From: Variovorax guangxiensis
GTDB lineage: Bacteria > Pseudomonadota > Gammaproteobacteria > Burkholderiales > Burkholderiaceae_C
Length of the DNA stretch: 64,000 nt
Direction of reading: 5' to 3'
NCBI RefSeq assembly: GCF_003952165.1
Contig: NZ_RXFT01000001.1
Span: forward strand, 868,001 to 932,000
A program made the position numbers and the translations under genes. This document shows positions 18,463 to 31,744 of this stretch, one piece after another (positions within the stretch are counted from its first letter, which is position 1; the number at the start of each line of letters is the position of its first letter). The notes under the pieces were generated by a model that was not told the DNA's origin, made no database searches, and worked only from the letters and a program-made list of their open reading frames with translations.

Positions 18463-18713
18463 TGGGCTGGGGTTCCTGCAGCGGTAGCGGGTGGTGTGTT
18501 CTTCGTCTTCGATACGAGCCTAGATCGCACGCCACATGCACCTTGAGGACAGACGGCGCGCAGCCATGTCGGCCTATGCCGACATCGGCCTCCCCATTTC
18601 GCGCAGCCCCGGCCTATGGCAAATGTCCTGCACCCGCCGTCGTTCGCGGATGGCGGCGCGCCGGCCGCCCGCGCCCAAAACTCGGCGCATGCACAGAGCC
18701 CGAGGAGCCATCC

Positions 18714-18962
18714 ATGTCGAACAAGCCGAACCCCGCCAGGCAATCCCCGCGTGAGGAACCCGAACTCGCGAACGAAGAGTCCGTTCCCAGCGACGGCCGC
18801 GACGTCGAGGGCGAGCAGTTGATGAAGGAAGTGACCAACAGGAAGCTGCACGACAAGGGCGAAGCCGAACACAAGACGCCCGAGAAGGCCGAGAAGGCCG
18901 AGAAGGCCGAGAAGGCCGACAGGTCCGCCGATGAGCACGGCACCGACCGCGACTCTCGCTGA
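18714..18962 (+). CDS. Small highly charged protein with EKA repeats
   Basis: The 82-aa, very hydrophilic protein is rich in Glu, Lys, Asp and Arg and predicted to be disordered. A GAGGAG site precedes ATG 18714. Four Glu-Lys-Ala units (residues 57-68) come from four exact 9-bp DNA repeats. The next gene starts inside its last 32 nt, so the two are probably co-translated. No function can be assigned. Confidence 0.65.
   Translation: MSNKPNPARQSPREEPELANEESVPSDGRDVEGEQLMKEVTNRKLHDKGEAEHKTPEKAEKAEKAEKADRSADEHGTDRDSR
18882..18917 (+). repeat. GAGAAGGCC tandem repeat (4 copies)
   Basis: Four exact 9-bp units encode EKA x4 in the small charged protein. The unit keeps the frame, so copy number can vary without breaking the gene. 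Confidence 0.92.
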
Positions 18963-19968
18963 CCCGGCGGACGCGATGAGCCCCCGGCCTGCCACCGGCT
19001 CGACACGGTGGCAGCGTTGCCGTCGATGGGTGCTGCCGCTGGTCGGCGTCGCAGTGCTTGGCCTGCTGCTGTCCCACATCCACAAGATCGATTGGGCCGG
19101 TGCCTGGCACGCGCTGCACCGGTATTCGCCGTGGCTGCTGCTCGCGGTGCTCGGGCTCGCCACTGCCAGCCATGCGCTCTACGGCTGCTTCGACCTGATC
19201 GGCAGGCGCCATCTGCGGCACCGGTTGCCGGCCTGGCGTACATGGGCCATCGCGGTCACGAGCTATGCGTTCAACCTCAATCTCGGCTCGCTGGTCGGAG
19301 GCGTGGGGATGCGTGCGCGCCTCTATGCCCGCGCCGGGCTCGACGATGCCACCGTGGCGCAGATCGTCGGCCTGAGCCTCGCGACCAACTGGCTGGGGTA
19401 TGGGCTGCTGGCCGGGGGCCTGTTCGCGGCCGGCGTCATCGAGCCGCCGCGGCAGGCGCACATCGGGCAGGGCGCGCTGCAGGCGCTGGGCGTGGCGATG
19501 ATCATGCTGGCGCTGGGCTACGTGATGGCATGCGCGGTCTCGCGCAAGCGCGAATGGGTGGTCAGGGGCAGGCACATCCGTCTGCCGGGGGCGCGCATCG
19601 CGTCGATGCAGCTGGCGCTGTCTGCCGCCAACTGGGCGCTGATGGGCGCTGCCATGTACCTGCTGCTGGGGCAGAAGGTGCCTTACGCCATCACGCTGGG
19701 CGTGCTGCTCGCGGCGTCCATCGTCGGCGTGCTCACGCCCATACCGGCCGGCCTGGGCGTGCTGGAAGCGGTGTATCTCGCCTTGCTTTCGGGCACGGTG
19801 AAGCAGGGCGCGCTGATGGGAGCCGTGCTGGCGTACCGGGCGCTGTACTACCTGGTGCCGCTGGCCGGCGGGCTGGCGCTCTACCTGCTGCTCGAACGCT
19901 GGGCGCCGGCCAGCGATGGGCAAGAGGGGGCCGCATCCGCGCTGGAAACGCCAGTCGCCTCCGTATGA
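18931..19968 (+). CDS. YbhN/UPF0104-family multi-spanning membrane protein (LPG-synthase TM-like)
   Basis: The 345-aa protein has about eight membrane helices and family motifs such as SYAFNLNLGSLVGGVGMRARLY and the C-terminal GVLTPIPAGLGVLEAVYLAL. This is the flippase-type domain found in MprF and in stand-alone YbhN proteins, thought to move lipids across the inner membrane; the substrate here is unknown. The start could be 18931 or an internal ATG at 18976. The first overlaps the preceding gene by 32 nt. No strong ribosome site is seen for either. Confidence 0.85.
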   Translation: MSTAPTATLADPADAMSPRPATGSTRWQRCRRWVLPLVGVAVLGLLLSHIHKIDWAGAWHALHRYSPWLLLAVLGLATASHALYGCFDLIGRRHLRHRLPAWRTWAIAVTSYAFNLNLGSLVGGVGMRARLYARAGLDDATVAQIVGLSLATNWLGYGLLAGGLFAAGVIEPPRQAHIGQGALQALGVAMIMLALGYVMACAVSRKREWVVRGRHIRLPGARIASMQLALSAANWALMGAAMYLLLGQKVPYAITLGVLLAASIVGVLTPIPAGLGVLEAVYLALLSGTVKQGALMGAVLAYRALYYLVPLAGGLALYLLLERWAPASDGQEGAASALETPVASV

Positions 19969-19980
19969 GGCCGGGTCTGT

Positions 19981-21174
19981 TCACCAGGCCCCTTCGCCAT
20001 TCAGCAACGCCCGCCGCGCAAGCAGGAAGGTCGCCGCGTTCCAGCTCTGCCCTGCCATGCCCATGGGCGCCAGCGTGCGGCCGTGAAACCACTCGGTGAA
20101 GCGCCAGTCGTCCAGCGCATTGGCCCGCGCCAGCTTCGCGAGTTCGGCCCAGGCCATGCCGTGCTCTCCCAGCTTCGCGAGCGCCATCACCCAGAAGCCG
20201 CCGACGAAGGGCCAGATGCCGCCGTTGTGGTACTGGTGCACGATGTTCTGCCGGTGGCGGCCCATGTAGGCCCTCCACAGCGGGTGCTGCCGCGGCAGCG
20301 GGTGCAACACCACGCGCACCGGCCAGGGCTCGCCGGCATGCGCCCGGTCGATGGTGTCGACGATGCGGCGCGCCATGGCTGAATCGGCCAGTTCGCACTG
20401 CATGGCGAGCACGTTGCCGAACACGTCGCCCTCGTCGCCGACCACCGCCAGGTTGACGAAGCTCAGGTACAGCCCGGGGTCGCGCCGGCCGCGGCGCGCG
20501 TAGTGCTGCAGCAGCCGCGCCCGGTGGTATTCGGGCAGATCGCGCTGGAACGGATTGAACAGGTGGTTGAAGTGGTAGTGCGTCGCCTCCGCGTGGTCCA
20601 GCGCGAAGCGGCGCTTGACCTCGTACCACAGCGCGTTGGTGTAGAGCACATAGCCCGAGCGCGGCATGATGTCCGCCCAGTCGCTGGCCTCGTTCTGCTG
20701 CAGCAGTCGGAAGTGCTGGTGCTCCTGTGCCAGCAGCCAGCCGAGCGCGCGGGCAACTTCCTCTGTCCAACGAGAAGGGCCGACCTGCCCGTGGCGGCGC
20801 ACGTGGTCCACGGCAATCAGCCACCACAGCGTGGCGTCGATGCAGCCCAGGTACCAGAAATCGGCATCGCGGCCCTCCGGGTCCACGTACTTGGGGATCT
20901 GCCCGTTGGCCGCCTGCTGCGCCGCGAGCGCCTCGAGGCTCGCCACCGCGCCCTGTTCCAGCGCGGGCACGCCGCTGCCGCACATCGCCATCACGCAGAT
21001 CGCGGCGTCGCGCCCGAAGATGCGCGTGTAGCGCCGCGCAACGGCGGCCTCGGTGCGGGCGGCCGCCAGGATGCCGTGAGAAGTGAGATTGCGTTCCAGA
21101 AGTGCCAGCGAGGCTTGCGAGCAGTTGTCGATCAGCGCGAGCGCGGAGGCATCGAGGTCGGTCATGGCTTCCAT
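19981..21174 (-). CDS. Six-hairpin glycosidase, GH100/amylo-glucosidase-like
   Basis: This roughly 397-aa cytoplasmic protein has the (alpha/alpha)6-barrel look of GH100/GH15-type glycosidases: [12 protein letters not shown] near residue 55, [45 protein letters not shown] with likely catalytic Asp, and [18 protein letters not shown]. Whether it cuts sucrose (neutral invertase) or alpha-1,6 bonds in glucan is unclear; the neighbouring glucan operon favours the latter. It diverges from glgB over 231 nt. Starts at 21189 (GTG), 21174 and 21165 are all possible; none has a strong ribosome site. Confidence 0.75.
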   Translation of the reverse strand: MEAMTDLDASALALIDNCSQASLALLERNLTSHGILAAARTEAAVARRYTRIFGRDAAICVMAMCGSGVPALEQGAVASLEALAAQQAANGQIPKYVDPEGRDADFWYLGCIDATLWWLIAVDHVRRHGQVGPSRWTEEVARALGWLLAQEHQHFRLLQQNEASDWADIMPRSGYVLYTNALWYEVKRRFALDHAEATHYHFNHLFNPFQRDLPEYHRARLLQHYARRGRRDPGLYLSFVNLAVVGDEGDVFGNVLAMQCELADSAMARRIVDTIDRAHAGEPWPVRVVLHPLPRQHPLWRAYMGRHRQNIVHQYHNGGIWPFVGGFWVMALAKLGEHGMAWAELAKLARANALDDWRFTEWFHGRTLAPMGMAGQSWNAATFLLARRALLNGEGAW

Positions 21175-21189
21175 GGTGGCTTGGGGCAC

Positions 21190-21420
21190 TCATTTTTAAC
21201 AACCGTCGTCTTTCGCGGATGTAGGCCTGGTCCTGCCTGCCCGACTTTGGTTCCGGCTTCCGCCGATACGGGCAGCTCTCCGACAAGGCGAGTCGGCGCA
21301 GGCCGTAACCACGATCCTGCCGGCGCTCGCAAATTGAGCCGGGTCAGGCGTGAACGGGCAACAACAACCGAGGTCGGTCCTCGATGCGCCGTTCCGCTGG
21401 TCTTCAACGAAGGAGCGCCG
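21190..21420. other. Divergent intergenic region before glgB
   Basis: These 231 nt separate the leftward glycosidase and rightward glgB and must hold both promoters. A CCGAC-N7-GTCGG dyad lies at 21280-21296. The segment of about 21215-21340 has a base pattern resembling dispersed intergenic repeats of related genomes, but that cannot be confirmed here. Confidence 0.4.
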
Positions 21421-23316
21421 GTGCCGTCGAACGAACAACGCCAGAGCGGGCAAGACGCCTACCTTTTCCGCGAGGGAACCCATTCCCGGCTGTACGACCT
21501 GCTGGGCTGCCACCCCGACGAGAAGGGCGGCGGCGCAAGGTTCGCGGTCTGGGCGCCGAACGCGGAGACCGTGTCGGTGGTCGGCGACTGGAACTACTGG
21601 TCCGGCGACGCCGACCTTTTGCGGCCCGACCCGGACGGCACGGGCATCTGGAGCGGGCACGTCCCGAATGCCGCGATCGGCCAGACCTACAAGTACCGCA
21701 TCCGCTCGCGCCACGGCGGCTACACGGTCGACAAGGCCGACCCGGTCGCCTTCGCCGCCGAACTGCCTCCCGCCACGGCCTCGCGCATCTGCGAGCTTTC
21801 GTACCATTGGGGCGATGCCGGGTGGATGGCCGACCGCGGCCGGCGCAACGCGCTCGATGCGCCGATGTCGGTCTACGAGGTGCACCTGGGCTCATGGCGC
21901 CGCGAAGACGGCCACTTTCTCGGCTACCGCGAGATCGCGCACCGGCTCGCGGCCTATGCGCTCGAGATGGGCTTCACGCACGTCGAGCTGATGCCGGTGA
22001 CCGAGCATCCGTTCTACGGCTCCTGGGGCTACCAGACCACCGGCTATTTCGCGCCCACCGCGCGCTTCGGCTCGCCGCAGGACTTCATGTACGTCGTGGA
22101 CCACCTGCACCAGCAGGGCATCGGCGTGCTGCTCGACTGGGTGCCTTCGCATTTCCCCACCGACGAGCACGGGCTCGCGTACTTCGACGGCACGCACCTG
22201 TACGAGCATGCCGATCCGCGCCAGGGCTTCCACCCGGAGTGGAACTCGAGCATCTTCAACTACGGCCGGCCGGAGGTACGCAGCTTTCTCGTGTCGTCCG
22301 GCCTTTTCTGGCTCGATCTGTATCACATCGACGGCCTGCGGGTGGATGCGGTGGCGTCGATGCTCTACCTCGACTACGCGCGCGGCCACGGCGGCTGGGT
22401 GCCCAACCGCCACGGCGGGCGCGAGAACCTGGAGGCCATCGATTTCCTGCAGACATTGAACCGCGCCGTCTACCGCGAGCATCCCGACACGCTCACCGTG
22501 GCCGAGGAGTCGACCGCCTGGCCGCGCGTTTCGCGCCCCACCGACATGGACGGCCTGGGCTTCGGCGAGAAATGGAACATGGGCTGGATGCACGACACGC
22601 TCGCCTACATGAAGGAAGAGCCGGTGCACCGCAAGTACCACCACCACAAGCTGACCTTCTCGCTGGTGTATGCCTTCCACGAGAACTTCGTGCTGCCGTT
22701 CTCGCACGACGAGGTGGTGCACGGCAAGGGCTCGCTGCTGGGAAAGATGCCCGGCGACAACTGGCAGCAGTTCGCCAACCTGCGCGCGCTGTACGGCTTC
22801 ATGTGGGCGCACCCGGGCAAGAAGCTGCTGTTCATGGGCGGCGAATTCGGCCAGCGCCGCGAGTGGACGCACGACGGCGAGCTCGAATGGTGGGTGAGCG
22901 GGCTCGAAGGCCACGCGGGCCTGCAGCGCCTCGTGTCGCAGCTCAATCGCGTCTACCGCGCCTCGCCCGCGCTGCACCGGCTCGACTTCTCGTCCGCCGG
23001 CTTCGAATGGCTGGCCGCCGACGAGGCCGACCTGAGCATCTTCGCCTTCCTGCGCAAGGCCGGCGACGGCAGCCCGCCGCTGCTCGCGGTGAGCAACATG
23101 ACCCCGGTGCCGCGCACCAACTACATGCTCGGCGTGCCACTGGGCGGGCGCTGGTGCGAGGTGATCAACACCGACGCCACCGAGTTCGGCGGCTCGGGCT
23201 GGGGCAATTTCGGGGGCGTCGAGGCGGCGCCCGTGGGTTCCCACGGACGCAGGCAGTCGGTGTGCCTCACCTTGCCGCCGCTGTCCACGCTGATCCTGGA
23301 GCACCAGCCCTCATGA
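21421..23316 (+). CDS. glgB: 1,4-alpha-glucan branching enzyme GlgB
   Basis: The 631-aa GH13 enzyme makes alpha-1,6 branches in glycogen-like glucan. It has a CBM48 domain ([20 protein letters not shown]) and the (beta/alpha)8 barrel with Asp309 (GLRVDAV) as nucleophile, Glu362 (TVAEEST) as acid/base and Asp430 (FSHDEVVHG). A GTG start with AAGGAG upstream fits the usual length. It opens a seven-gene operon and overlaps glgE by 4 nt (ATGA). GlgB is the step after GlgE in the trehalose-to-glucan route. Confidence 0.95.
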   Translation: MPSNEQRQSGQDAYLFREGTHSRLYDLLGCHPDEKGGGARFAVWAPNAETVSVVGDWNYWSGDADLLRPDPDGTGIWSGHVPNAAIGQTYKYRIRSRHGGYTVDKADPVAFAAELPPATASRICELSYHWGDAGWMADRGRRNALDAPMSVYEVHLGSWRREDGHFLGYREIAHRLAAYALEMGFTHVELMPVTEHPFYGSWGYQTTGYFAPTARFGSPQDFMYVVDHLHQQGIGVLLDWVPSHFPTDEHGLAYFDGTHLYEHADPRQGFHPEWNSSIFNYGRPEVRSFLVSSGLFWLDLYHIDGLRVDAVASMLYLDYARGHGGWVPNRHGGRENLEAIDFLQTLNRAVYREHPDTLTVAEESTAWPRVSRPTDMDGLGFGEKWNMGWMHDTLAYMKEEPVHRKYHHHKLTFSLVYAFHENFVLPFSHDEVVHGKGSLLGKMPGDNWQQFANLRALYGFMWAHPGKKLLFMGGEFGQRREWTHDGELEWWVSGLEGHAGLQRLVSQLNRVYRASPALHRLDFSSAGFEWLAADEADLSIFAFLRKAGDGSPPLLAVSNMTPVPRTNYMLGVPLGGRWCEVINTDATEFGGSGWGNFGGVEAAPVGSHGRRQSVCLTLPPLSTLILEHQPS

Positions 23317-25370
23317 AGAACATTTTCTCGACCAGGCATGCCGCGGCGGGCAGCGCCCCCGAGGCGGACGCGGCACACGGCGACATCCGCGCGGTCATCG
23401 ACGCGGTGCTTCCCTCCATCGACAACGGCCGCTTCGCCACCAAGTGCGTGGCCGGCGAGCGCGTGACGGTGCGCGCCCATTGCTTCACCGACGGCCACGA
23501 CGTGCTGCGCGTGCAGCTGTGCTGGCGCGCGCAGGAGCAGGCCGAATTCCGCGAGGTGCCGATGAAGCCGCTGGGCAACGACGTGTGGGAGGCCAGCTTC
23601 TCGCCGCCGTCGGCGGGCCGCTATGTCTACACCGCCGTGGCCTGGGTCGATCCCTTCGATTCGTGGCGCCACGAGATGACGCGACGCGTGGACCTGGCCG
23701 ACGTGCGCGTTGCAGCGCAGGTCGGCGCGCTGGAAATCGCCGCGGCCGCCGCCCGGGCCCATGGAGAGGATCGCACCGCGCTGCAGCGCTGGGCCACGGA
23801 GCTCGACGCGACGGCAGCCAACCCCGGCGCGGACATCGCCGCCTTGAAGGCGCTGGCGCTCGACGAGGAATACGCCGCGCTGGCGCGGCGCCACCCCGAT
23901 CGCCGCCACGCGGTGCGCCACGCGGCGGAACTGCCGCTGGTGGCGGAGCGGGAGCGGGCGCGCTTCAGCACCTGGTACGAGCTCTTTCCGCGCTCGGCCG
24001 GCACCGAGCCCGGCGTGCATGGCACTTTCAGGGACGTGGAGGCGCGCCTGCCGGCCATCGCCGAGATGGGCTTCGACGTGCTGTACTTCCCTCCGATCCA
24101 TCCCATCGGCCGCATCCAGCGCAAGGGGCCCAACAACTCCCTGGAAGCCGGTCCCGGCGACGTGGGCAGCCCATGGGCCATCGGCGCGGAGGAGGGCGGG
24201 CACAAGTCGATCCTGCCGGCGCTCGGCACCGAGGAAGACTTCCGGCGCCTGCTGGCGCGCGCGGCGGAGCACGGGCTGGAGATCGCACTCGACATCGCCT
24301 TCCAGTGCGCGCCCGACCACCCCTACGTCAAGGCGCACCCCGACTGGTTCCGCTGGCGGCCCGACGGCACGGTGCAGTACGCCGAGAACCCGCCGAAGAA
24401 GTACCAGGACATCTATCCCTTCAACTTCGAGTGCGAGGGCTGGCGCGCGCTGTGGGCCGAGCTCAAGAGCGTGATCGATCACTGGACGGGGCAGGGCGTG
24501 CGCATCTTCCGCGTGGACAACCCGCACACCAAGGCCTTCCCGTTCTGGGAATGGGCCATCGGCGAGGTCAAGCGCGAGCACCCCGATGCGATCTTCCTGG
24601 CCGAGGCCTTCACGCGGCCGAAGGTGATGCACAGGCTCGCGAAGCTGGGCTTCTCGCAGTCGTACACCTACTTCACCTGGCGCACCACGAAGCAGGAGCT
24701 GCAGGAGTACTTCACGGAGCTCTCGACCGAGCCAGGCATCGACTACTTCCGGCCCAACGTGTGGCCCAACACGCCCGACATCCTGCACGAGCAGCTGCAG
24801 ACCGGCGAGCCGGCCGTGTTCATGTCGCGGCTGGTGCTGGCCGCCACGCTGGCGGCCAACTACGGCATCTACGGGCCGGCCTACGAGCTTCGCGAGCACC
24901 TGCCGCGCAGCCCGGGCAGCGAGGAATACCTGGATTCCGAGAAGTACCAGCTGCGCCACTGGAACCACGACGACCCCGCGAGCCTGGCGCCCTTCATCGC
25001 GCGGGTGAACCGCATCCGCCGCGAGAACCCGGCGCTGCAGTGGGACCGCACGCTGCGCTTCCTGCATATCGACAACCCGCAGCTGATGGCTTATGCCAAG
25101 AGCTCGGCCGACGGCGCCAACGTGGTGGTGACCGTGGTCAACCTCGATCCGCACAACGTGCAGGAAGGCTGGGTGGGCCTGGAGCCAGCCAGCGTGGGCG
25201 TGAACCCGCCCTCGCGCGCCTTCCAGATGCACGACCTGCTCAGCGGGCAGCGATTTCTCTGGCAGGGCGACTGGCACTACGTGCGGCTCGATCCGCGCAG
25301 CGTGCCCGCCCACATCTTCGTGGTCCGCAGGCGCCATGGCGACGAGCGCGACTTCGACTACTTCCTGTGA
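23313..25370 (+). CDS. glgE: Alpha-1,4-glucan:maltose-1-phosphate maltosyltransferase GlgE
   Basis: The 685-aa GH13_3 enzyme extends alpha-1,4-glucan with maltose from maltose-1-phosphate. It has the N-terminal DUF3416 domain ([17 protein letters not shown]), [20 protein letters not shown], the nucleophile Asp402 in [10 protein letters not shown], Glu431 in [10 protein letters not shown] and the C-terminal beta domain. Translational coupling to glgB and the following treS/mak fusion complete the GlgE pathway. No glgA or glgC gene is seen in the window, so glucan here could be made from trehalose alone. Confidence 0.96.
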   Translation: MKNIFSTRHAAAGSAPEADAAHGDIRAVIDAVLPSIDNGRFATKCVAGERVTVRAHCFTDGHDVLRVQLCWRAQEQAEFREVPMKPLGNDVWEASFSPPSAGRYVYTAVAWVDPFDSWRHEMTRRVDLADVRVAAQVGALEIAAAAARAHGEDRTALQRWATELDATAANPGADIAALKALALDEEYAALARRHPDRRHAVRHAAELPLVAERERARFSTWYELFPRSAGTEPGVHGTFRDVEARLPAIAEMGFDVLYFPPIHPIGRIQRKGPNNSLEAGPGDVGSPWAIGAEEGGHKSILPALGTEEDFRRLLARAAEHGLEIALDIAFQCAPDHPYVKAHPDWFRWRPDGTVQYAENPPKKYQDIYPFNFECEGWRALWAELKSVIDHWTGQGVRIFRVDNPHTKAFPFWEWAIGEVKREHPDAIFLAEAFTRPKVMHRLAKLGFSQSYTYFTWRTTKQELQEYFTELSTEPGIDYFRPNVWPNTPDILHEQLQTGEPAVFMSRLVLAATLAANYGIYGPAYELREHLPRSPGSEEYLDSEKYQLRHWNHDDPASLAPFIARVNRIRRENPALQWDRTLRFLHIDNPQLMAYAKSSADGANVVVTVVNLDPHNVQEGWVGLEPASVGVNPPSRAFQMHDLLSGQRFLWQGDWHYVRLDPRSVPAHIFVVRRRHGDERDFDYFL

Positions 25371-25382
25371 GGCCGCCCGCAC

Positions 25383-28685
<3,303 letters not shown>

Positions 28686-28722
28686 ACCCGGGCCAACCTG
28701 GCGAAATCAAGGGAACTCCACC

Positions 28723-29505
28723 ATGGAAAACTTCGGCATTCACCTGGAGCCGCTACGCGCCATTCTTTATCAGGTCGGCGCCTTCATTCCCCGGCTGCTG
28801 GTCGCGCTGGTGGTCGTGCTCGTCGGCTGGCTCGTGGCCAAGGCGGTGCGCTTCGCGGTGACGAAGGCGCTGCGCGCCATCAACTTCAACGTGCTGACCG
28901 AGCGCGCCGGCCTCGACAACTTCCTGCGCCAGGGCGGCCTGGCGGGCGACACCAGCAGCCTGTTCGGCGTGCTCGCGTACTGGCTGGTGATCCTCGCCTC
29001 GCTGCTCATCGCCTTCAACGGCATGGGGCTGAGCTACATCGCGGACCTGCTGGGGCGCATCGTCTGGTTCGTGCCGAACGTGTTCGTGGCGCTGCTGGTG
29101 CTGGCCTTCGGCTCGTACTTCGCGCGCTTCGTGGGCGACGCGGTGGCCAGCTATTTCCGGGGCGTGAAGATGCAGGACGCCGCGCTCTTCGCCAAGGCCG
29201 CGCAGTACGCGGTGATGGCTTTCGTGATCCTGATCGCGCTCGACCAGGTCAAGGTGGGCGGAGACATCGTGCGCGAGAGCTTCCTGGTGATCCTCGCGGG
29301 CGCGGTCTTCGCGCTGGCCCTGGCCTTCGGCCTGGCGGGCAAGGACTGGGCGAAATCCTGCATCGAACGCTGGTGGCCGAAGGAGGCCAGGGACGGCAGG
29401 GTGCCGCCTGCCATGCCCGCGCCACCGCCGCCTCCGCCACCCCCGACCGTCGTCGGCGGCACAGGTCTGTACCCGCGCCACGACAACGACCGCCCGCCGC
29501 GCTGA
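28723..29505 (+). CDS. MscS-like mechanosensitive channel, short form
   Basis: The 260-aa protein has four or five membrane helices, including LLVALVVVLVGWLVAKAVRF and FLVILAGAVFALALAFGLAGKDWAK, the conserved TM-helix repeat of MscS relatives. It ends soon after the pore-like helix and lacks the large cytoplasmic beta domain of MscS; a proline run and a basic tail follow. Lying 37 nt after treS/mak and 33 nt before glgX, it is part of the glucan/trehalose operon, consistent with an osmotic role (inferred). Confidence 0.82.
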   Translation: MENFGIHLEPLRAILYQVGAFIPRLLVALVVVLVGWLVAKAVRFAVTKALRAINFNVLTERAGLDNFLRQGGLAGDTSSLFGVLAYWLVILASLLIAFNGMGLSYIADLLGRIVWFVPNVFVALLVLAFGSYFARFVGDAVASYFRGVKMQDAALFAKAAQYAVMAFVILIALDQVKVGGDIVRESFLVILAGAVFALALAFGLAGKDWAKSCIERWWPKEARDGRVPPAMPAPPPPPPPPTVVGGTGLYPRHDNDRPPR

Positions 29506-29538
29506 ACGCGGCACAGCCCTTCAACCTACTGCCATCGG

Positions 29539-31707
29539 ATGACATCCAGGAACGCCGCTACCCCCTCCATCACCGCCGTCTGGCCCGGGCGGCCTTACCC
29601 GCGCGGCGCCACCTGGGACGGGGAGGGCGTCAACTTCGCTCTCTTCTCGCAGCACGCCGAGAAGGTCGAGCTGTGCCTTTTCGACGATCGCGGCCGCCAG
29701 GAGCTGCAGCGCATTCCGCTGCGCGACCGCACTGATGGCGTGTGGCACTGCTACCTGCCCGAGGCGCGCCCCGGCCAGGCCTACGGCTACCGGGTGCACG
29801 GCCCCTACAAGCCGGAGGAGGGCCACCGCTTCAACGCCCACAAGCTGGTGCTCGACCCCTATGCGAAGGACCTGGTGGGCGAGCTGCGCTGGGGCGACGC
29901 GCTCTACGGCTACACGGTAGGCAGCAAGCGCGAAGACCTGTCGTTCGACCGCCGCGACAGCGCGCCGCTCATGCCCAAGGGCCGCGTGCTCGAAACGGCC
30001 TTCACCTGGGGTGACGACCGCCGGCCCATGATCCCCTGGCAGGACATGGTGATCTGCGAGATGCACGTGCGCGGCTTCACCATGACCCACCCCGACGTGC
30101 CGCCCGCGCTGCGCGGCACCTACGCGGCACTGGGCTGCGCGCCGGTGGTCGACTACCTCAAGCGGCTGGGCGTGACCACCGTCGAGCTGCTGCCGGTGCA
30201 CGGCTTCCTCAACGACCGCCACCTGTCCGAGCGCGGCCTGCGCAACTACTGGGGCTACAACACGCTGGCCTTCTTCGCGCCCGAGATGCGCTACAGCGCC
30301 TCGGGCAAGGTGAAGGAGTTCAAGACCATGGTGAAGACGCTGCACTCGGCGGGCATCGAGGTGATCCTCGACGTGGTCTACAACCACACCTGCGAAGGCA
30401 ACCAGCTCGGGCCCACGCTCTCGATGCGCGGCGTGGACAACGCCTCCTACTACATCGTCAACGGCGACAACCGCCGTTACTACGACGACTTCACCGGCTG
30501 CGGCAACACCGTCAACCTGGAGCATCCGCACGCGCTGCAGCTGGTGATGGATTCGCTGCGCTACTGGGCGGAGGAAATGCACGTCGACGGCTTTCGCTTC
30601 GACCTGGCCTCGGCGCTGGCGCGCGAGTCGGGCAAGGTGGAGAACCTCGGGGGCTTCTTCGATGCCATCGGGCAAGACCCGACGCTCAACCGCGTGAAGC
30701 TCATCGCCGAGCCTTGGGACCTGGGGCACGGCGGCTACCAGGTGGGCAACTTCCCGCCCGGCTGGGCCGAATGGAACGACCGCTACCGCGACGGCCTGCG
30801 CGGATTCTGGAAAGGCGACGGCGGCCTGCTCGGCGAGCTGGCCCGGCGCATCACCGGCTCGGAAGATCTCTATGGCTGGTCGGGCAAGCAGCCCACCGCC
30901 AGCATCAACTTCGTGACCGCGCACGACGGCTTCACGCTGCACGACCTGGTCTCGTACAACGACAAGCACAACGAGGCCAACGGCGAGGACAACCGCGACG
31001 GCAGCAGCAACAACGTCTCGTGGAACTGCGGCGCCGAGGGGCCGACCGACGATGCGGAAGTGCTGGCCCTGCGCGAGCGCCAGAAGCGCAACCTGCTGGC
31101 CACGCTGCTGCTGTCGCAGGGTGTGCCGATGCTGCTGGCGGGCGACGAACGCGGCCACACGCAGCAGGGCAACAACAACGTCTATTGCCAGGACAACGAA
31201 CTCGGCTGGCTCGACTGGACGCCCACGCCCGAGCGGCTCGCGCTCGTGACCTTCGTCGAACGGATGGTCGCGCTGCGCCGCGCGCACCCCTCGTTCCGGC
31301 GCCGCACCTTCTTCGCGGGCCGGCCGGCGGAGGTGGAGACAGTGACAGACGTGCACTGGCTCAGGCCCGACGGCGCCGAGATGCGCCCCGAGGACTGGAA
31401 CGACGCCAACGCGCGCTGCATCGCGATGTACATCCCCGGCGGCGGCATCGTCGACCGGGGCCCGCGCGGCGAGGCGCAGCTCGACGACGACTTCATCGTG
31501 CTGTTCAACGCCCACCACGACGAGATCGCCTTCACGCTGCCGGCGGCGCCGCATGGCGCATGGCGGTTGCTGGTCGACACCGCGAACACCGCGCCTCCGC
31601 TGACCACCGAGGACGCGGCCGCGCATGCGCCTGCATGGAGCGAGCCCGCCTATCCGCTGCAATGCCGCTCGCTCGTGGTGCTGAGCCGGCCGGACGTGCG
31701 GCCATGA
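29539..31707 (+). CDS. glgX: Glycogen debranching enzyme GlgX
   Basis: The 722-aa GH13_11 isoamylase-type enzyme cuts alpha-1,6 branches of short outer chains. It has the N-terminal CBM48 domain (GVNFALFSQHAEKVELCLFD) and the catalytic barrel with Asp355 (DGFRFDLASA), Glu391 (LIAEPWD) and Asp463 (TAHDGFTLHDL). The C-terminal beta domain is complete. It supplies linear maltooligosaccharides to TreY/TreZ encoded next. No strong ribosome site is seen ahead of the ATG. Confidence 0.94.
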   Translation: MTSRNAATPSITAVWPGRPYPRGATWDGEGVNFALFSQHAEKVELCLFDDRGRQELQRIPLRDRTDGVWHCYLPEARPGQAYGYRVHGPYKPEEGHRFNAHKLVLDPYAKDLVGELRWGDALYGYTVGSKREDLSFDRRDSAPLMPKGRVLETAFTWGDDRRPMIPWQDMVICEMHVRGFTMTHPDVPPALRGTYAALGCAPVVDYLKRLGVTTVELLPVHGFLNDRHLSERGLRNYWGYNTLAFFAPEMRYSASGKVKEFKTMVKTLHSAGIEVILDVVYNHTCEGNQLGPTLSMRGVDNASYYIVNGDNRRYYDDFTGCGNTVNLEHPHALQLVMDSLRYWAEEMHVDGFRFDLASALARESGKVENLGGFFDAIGQDPTLNRVKLIAEPWDLGHGGYQVGNFPPGWAEWNDRYRDGLRGFWKGDGGLLGELARRITGSEDLYGWSGKQPTASINFVTAHDGFTLHDLVSYNDKHNEANGEDNRDGSSNNVSWNCGAEGPTDDAEVLALRERQKRNLLATLLLSQGVPMLLAGDERGHTQQGNNNVYCQDNELGWLDWTPTPERLALVTFVERMVALRRAHPSFRRRTFFAGRPAEVETVTDVHWLRPDGAEMRPEDWNDANARCIAMYIPGGGIVDRGPRGEAQLDDDFIVLFNAHHDEIAFTLPAAPHGAWRLLVDTANTAPPLTTEDAAAHAPAWSEPAYPLQCRSLVVLSRPDVRP

Positions 31708-31744
31708 CCACGAAACAGCACCGCACCAGGGCAAAGAGGATCCG

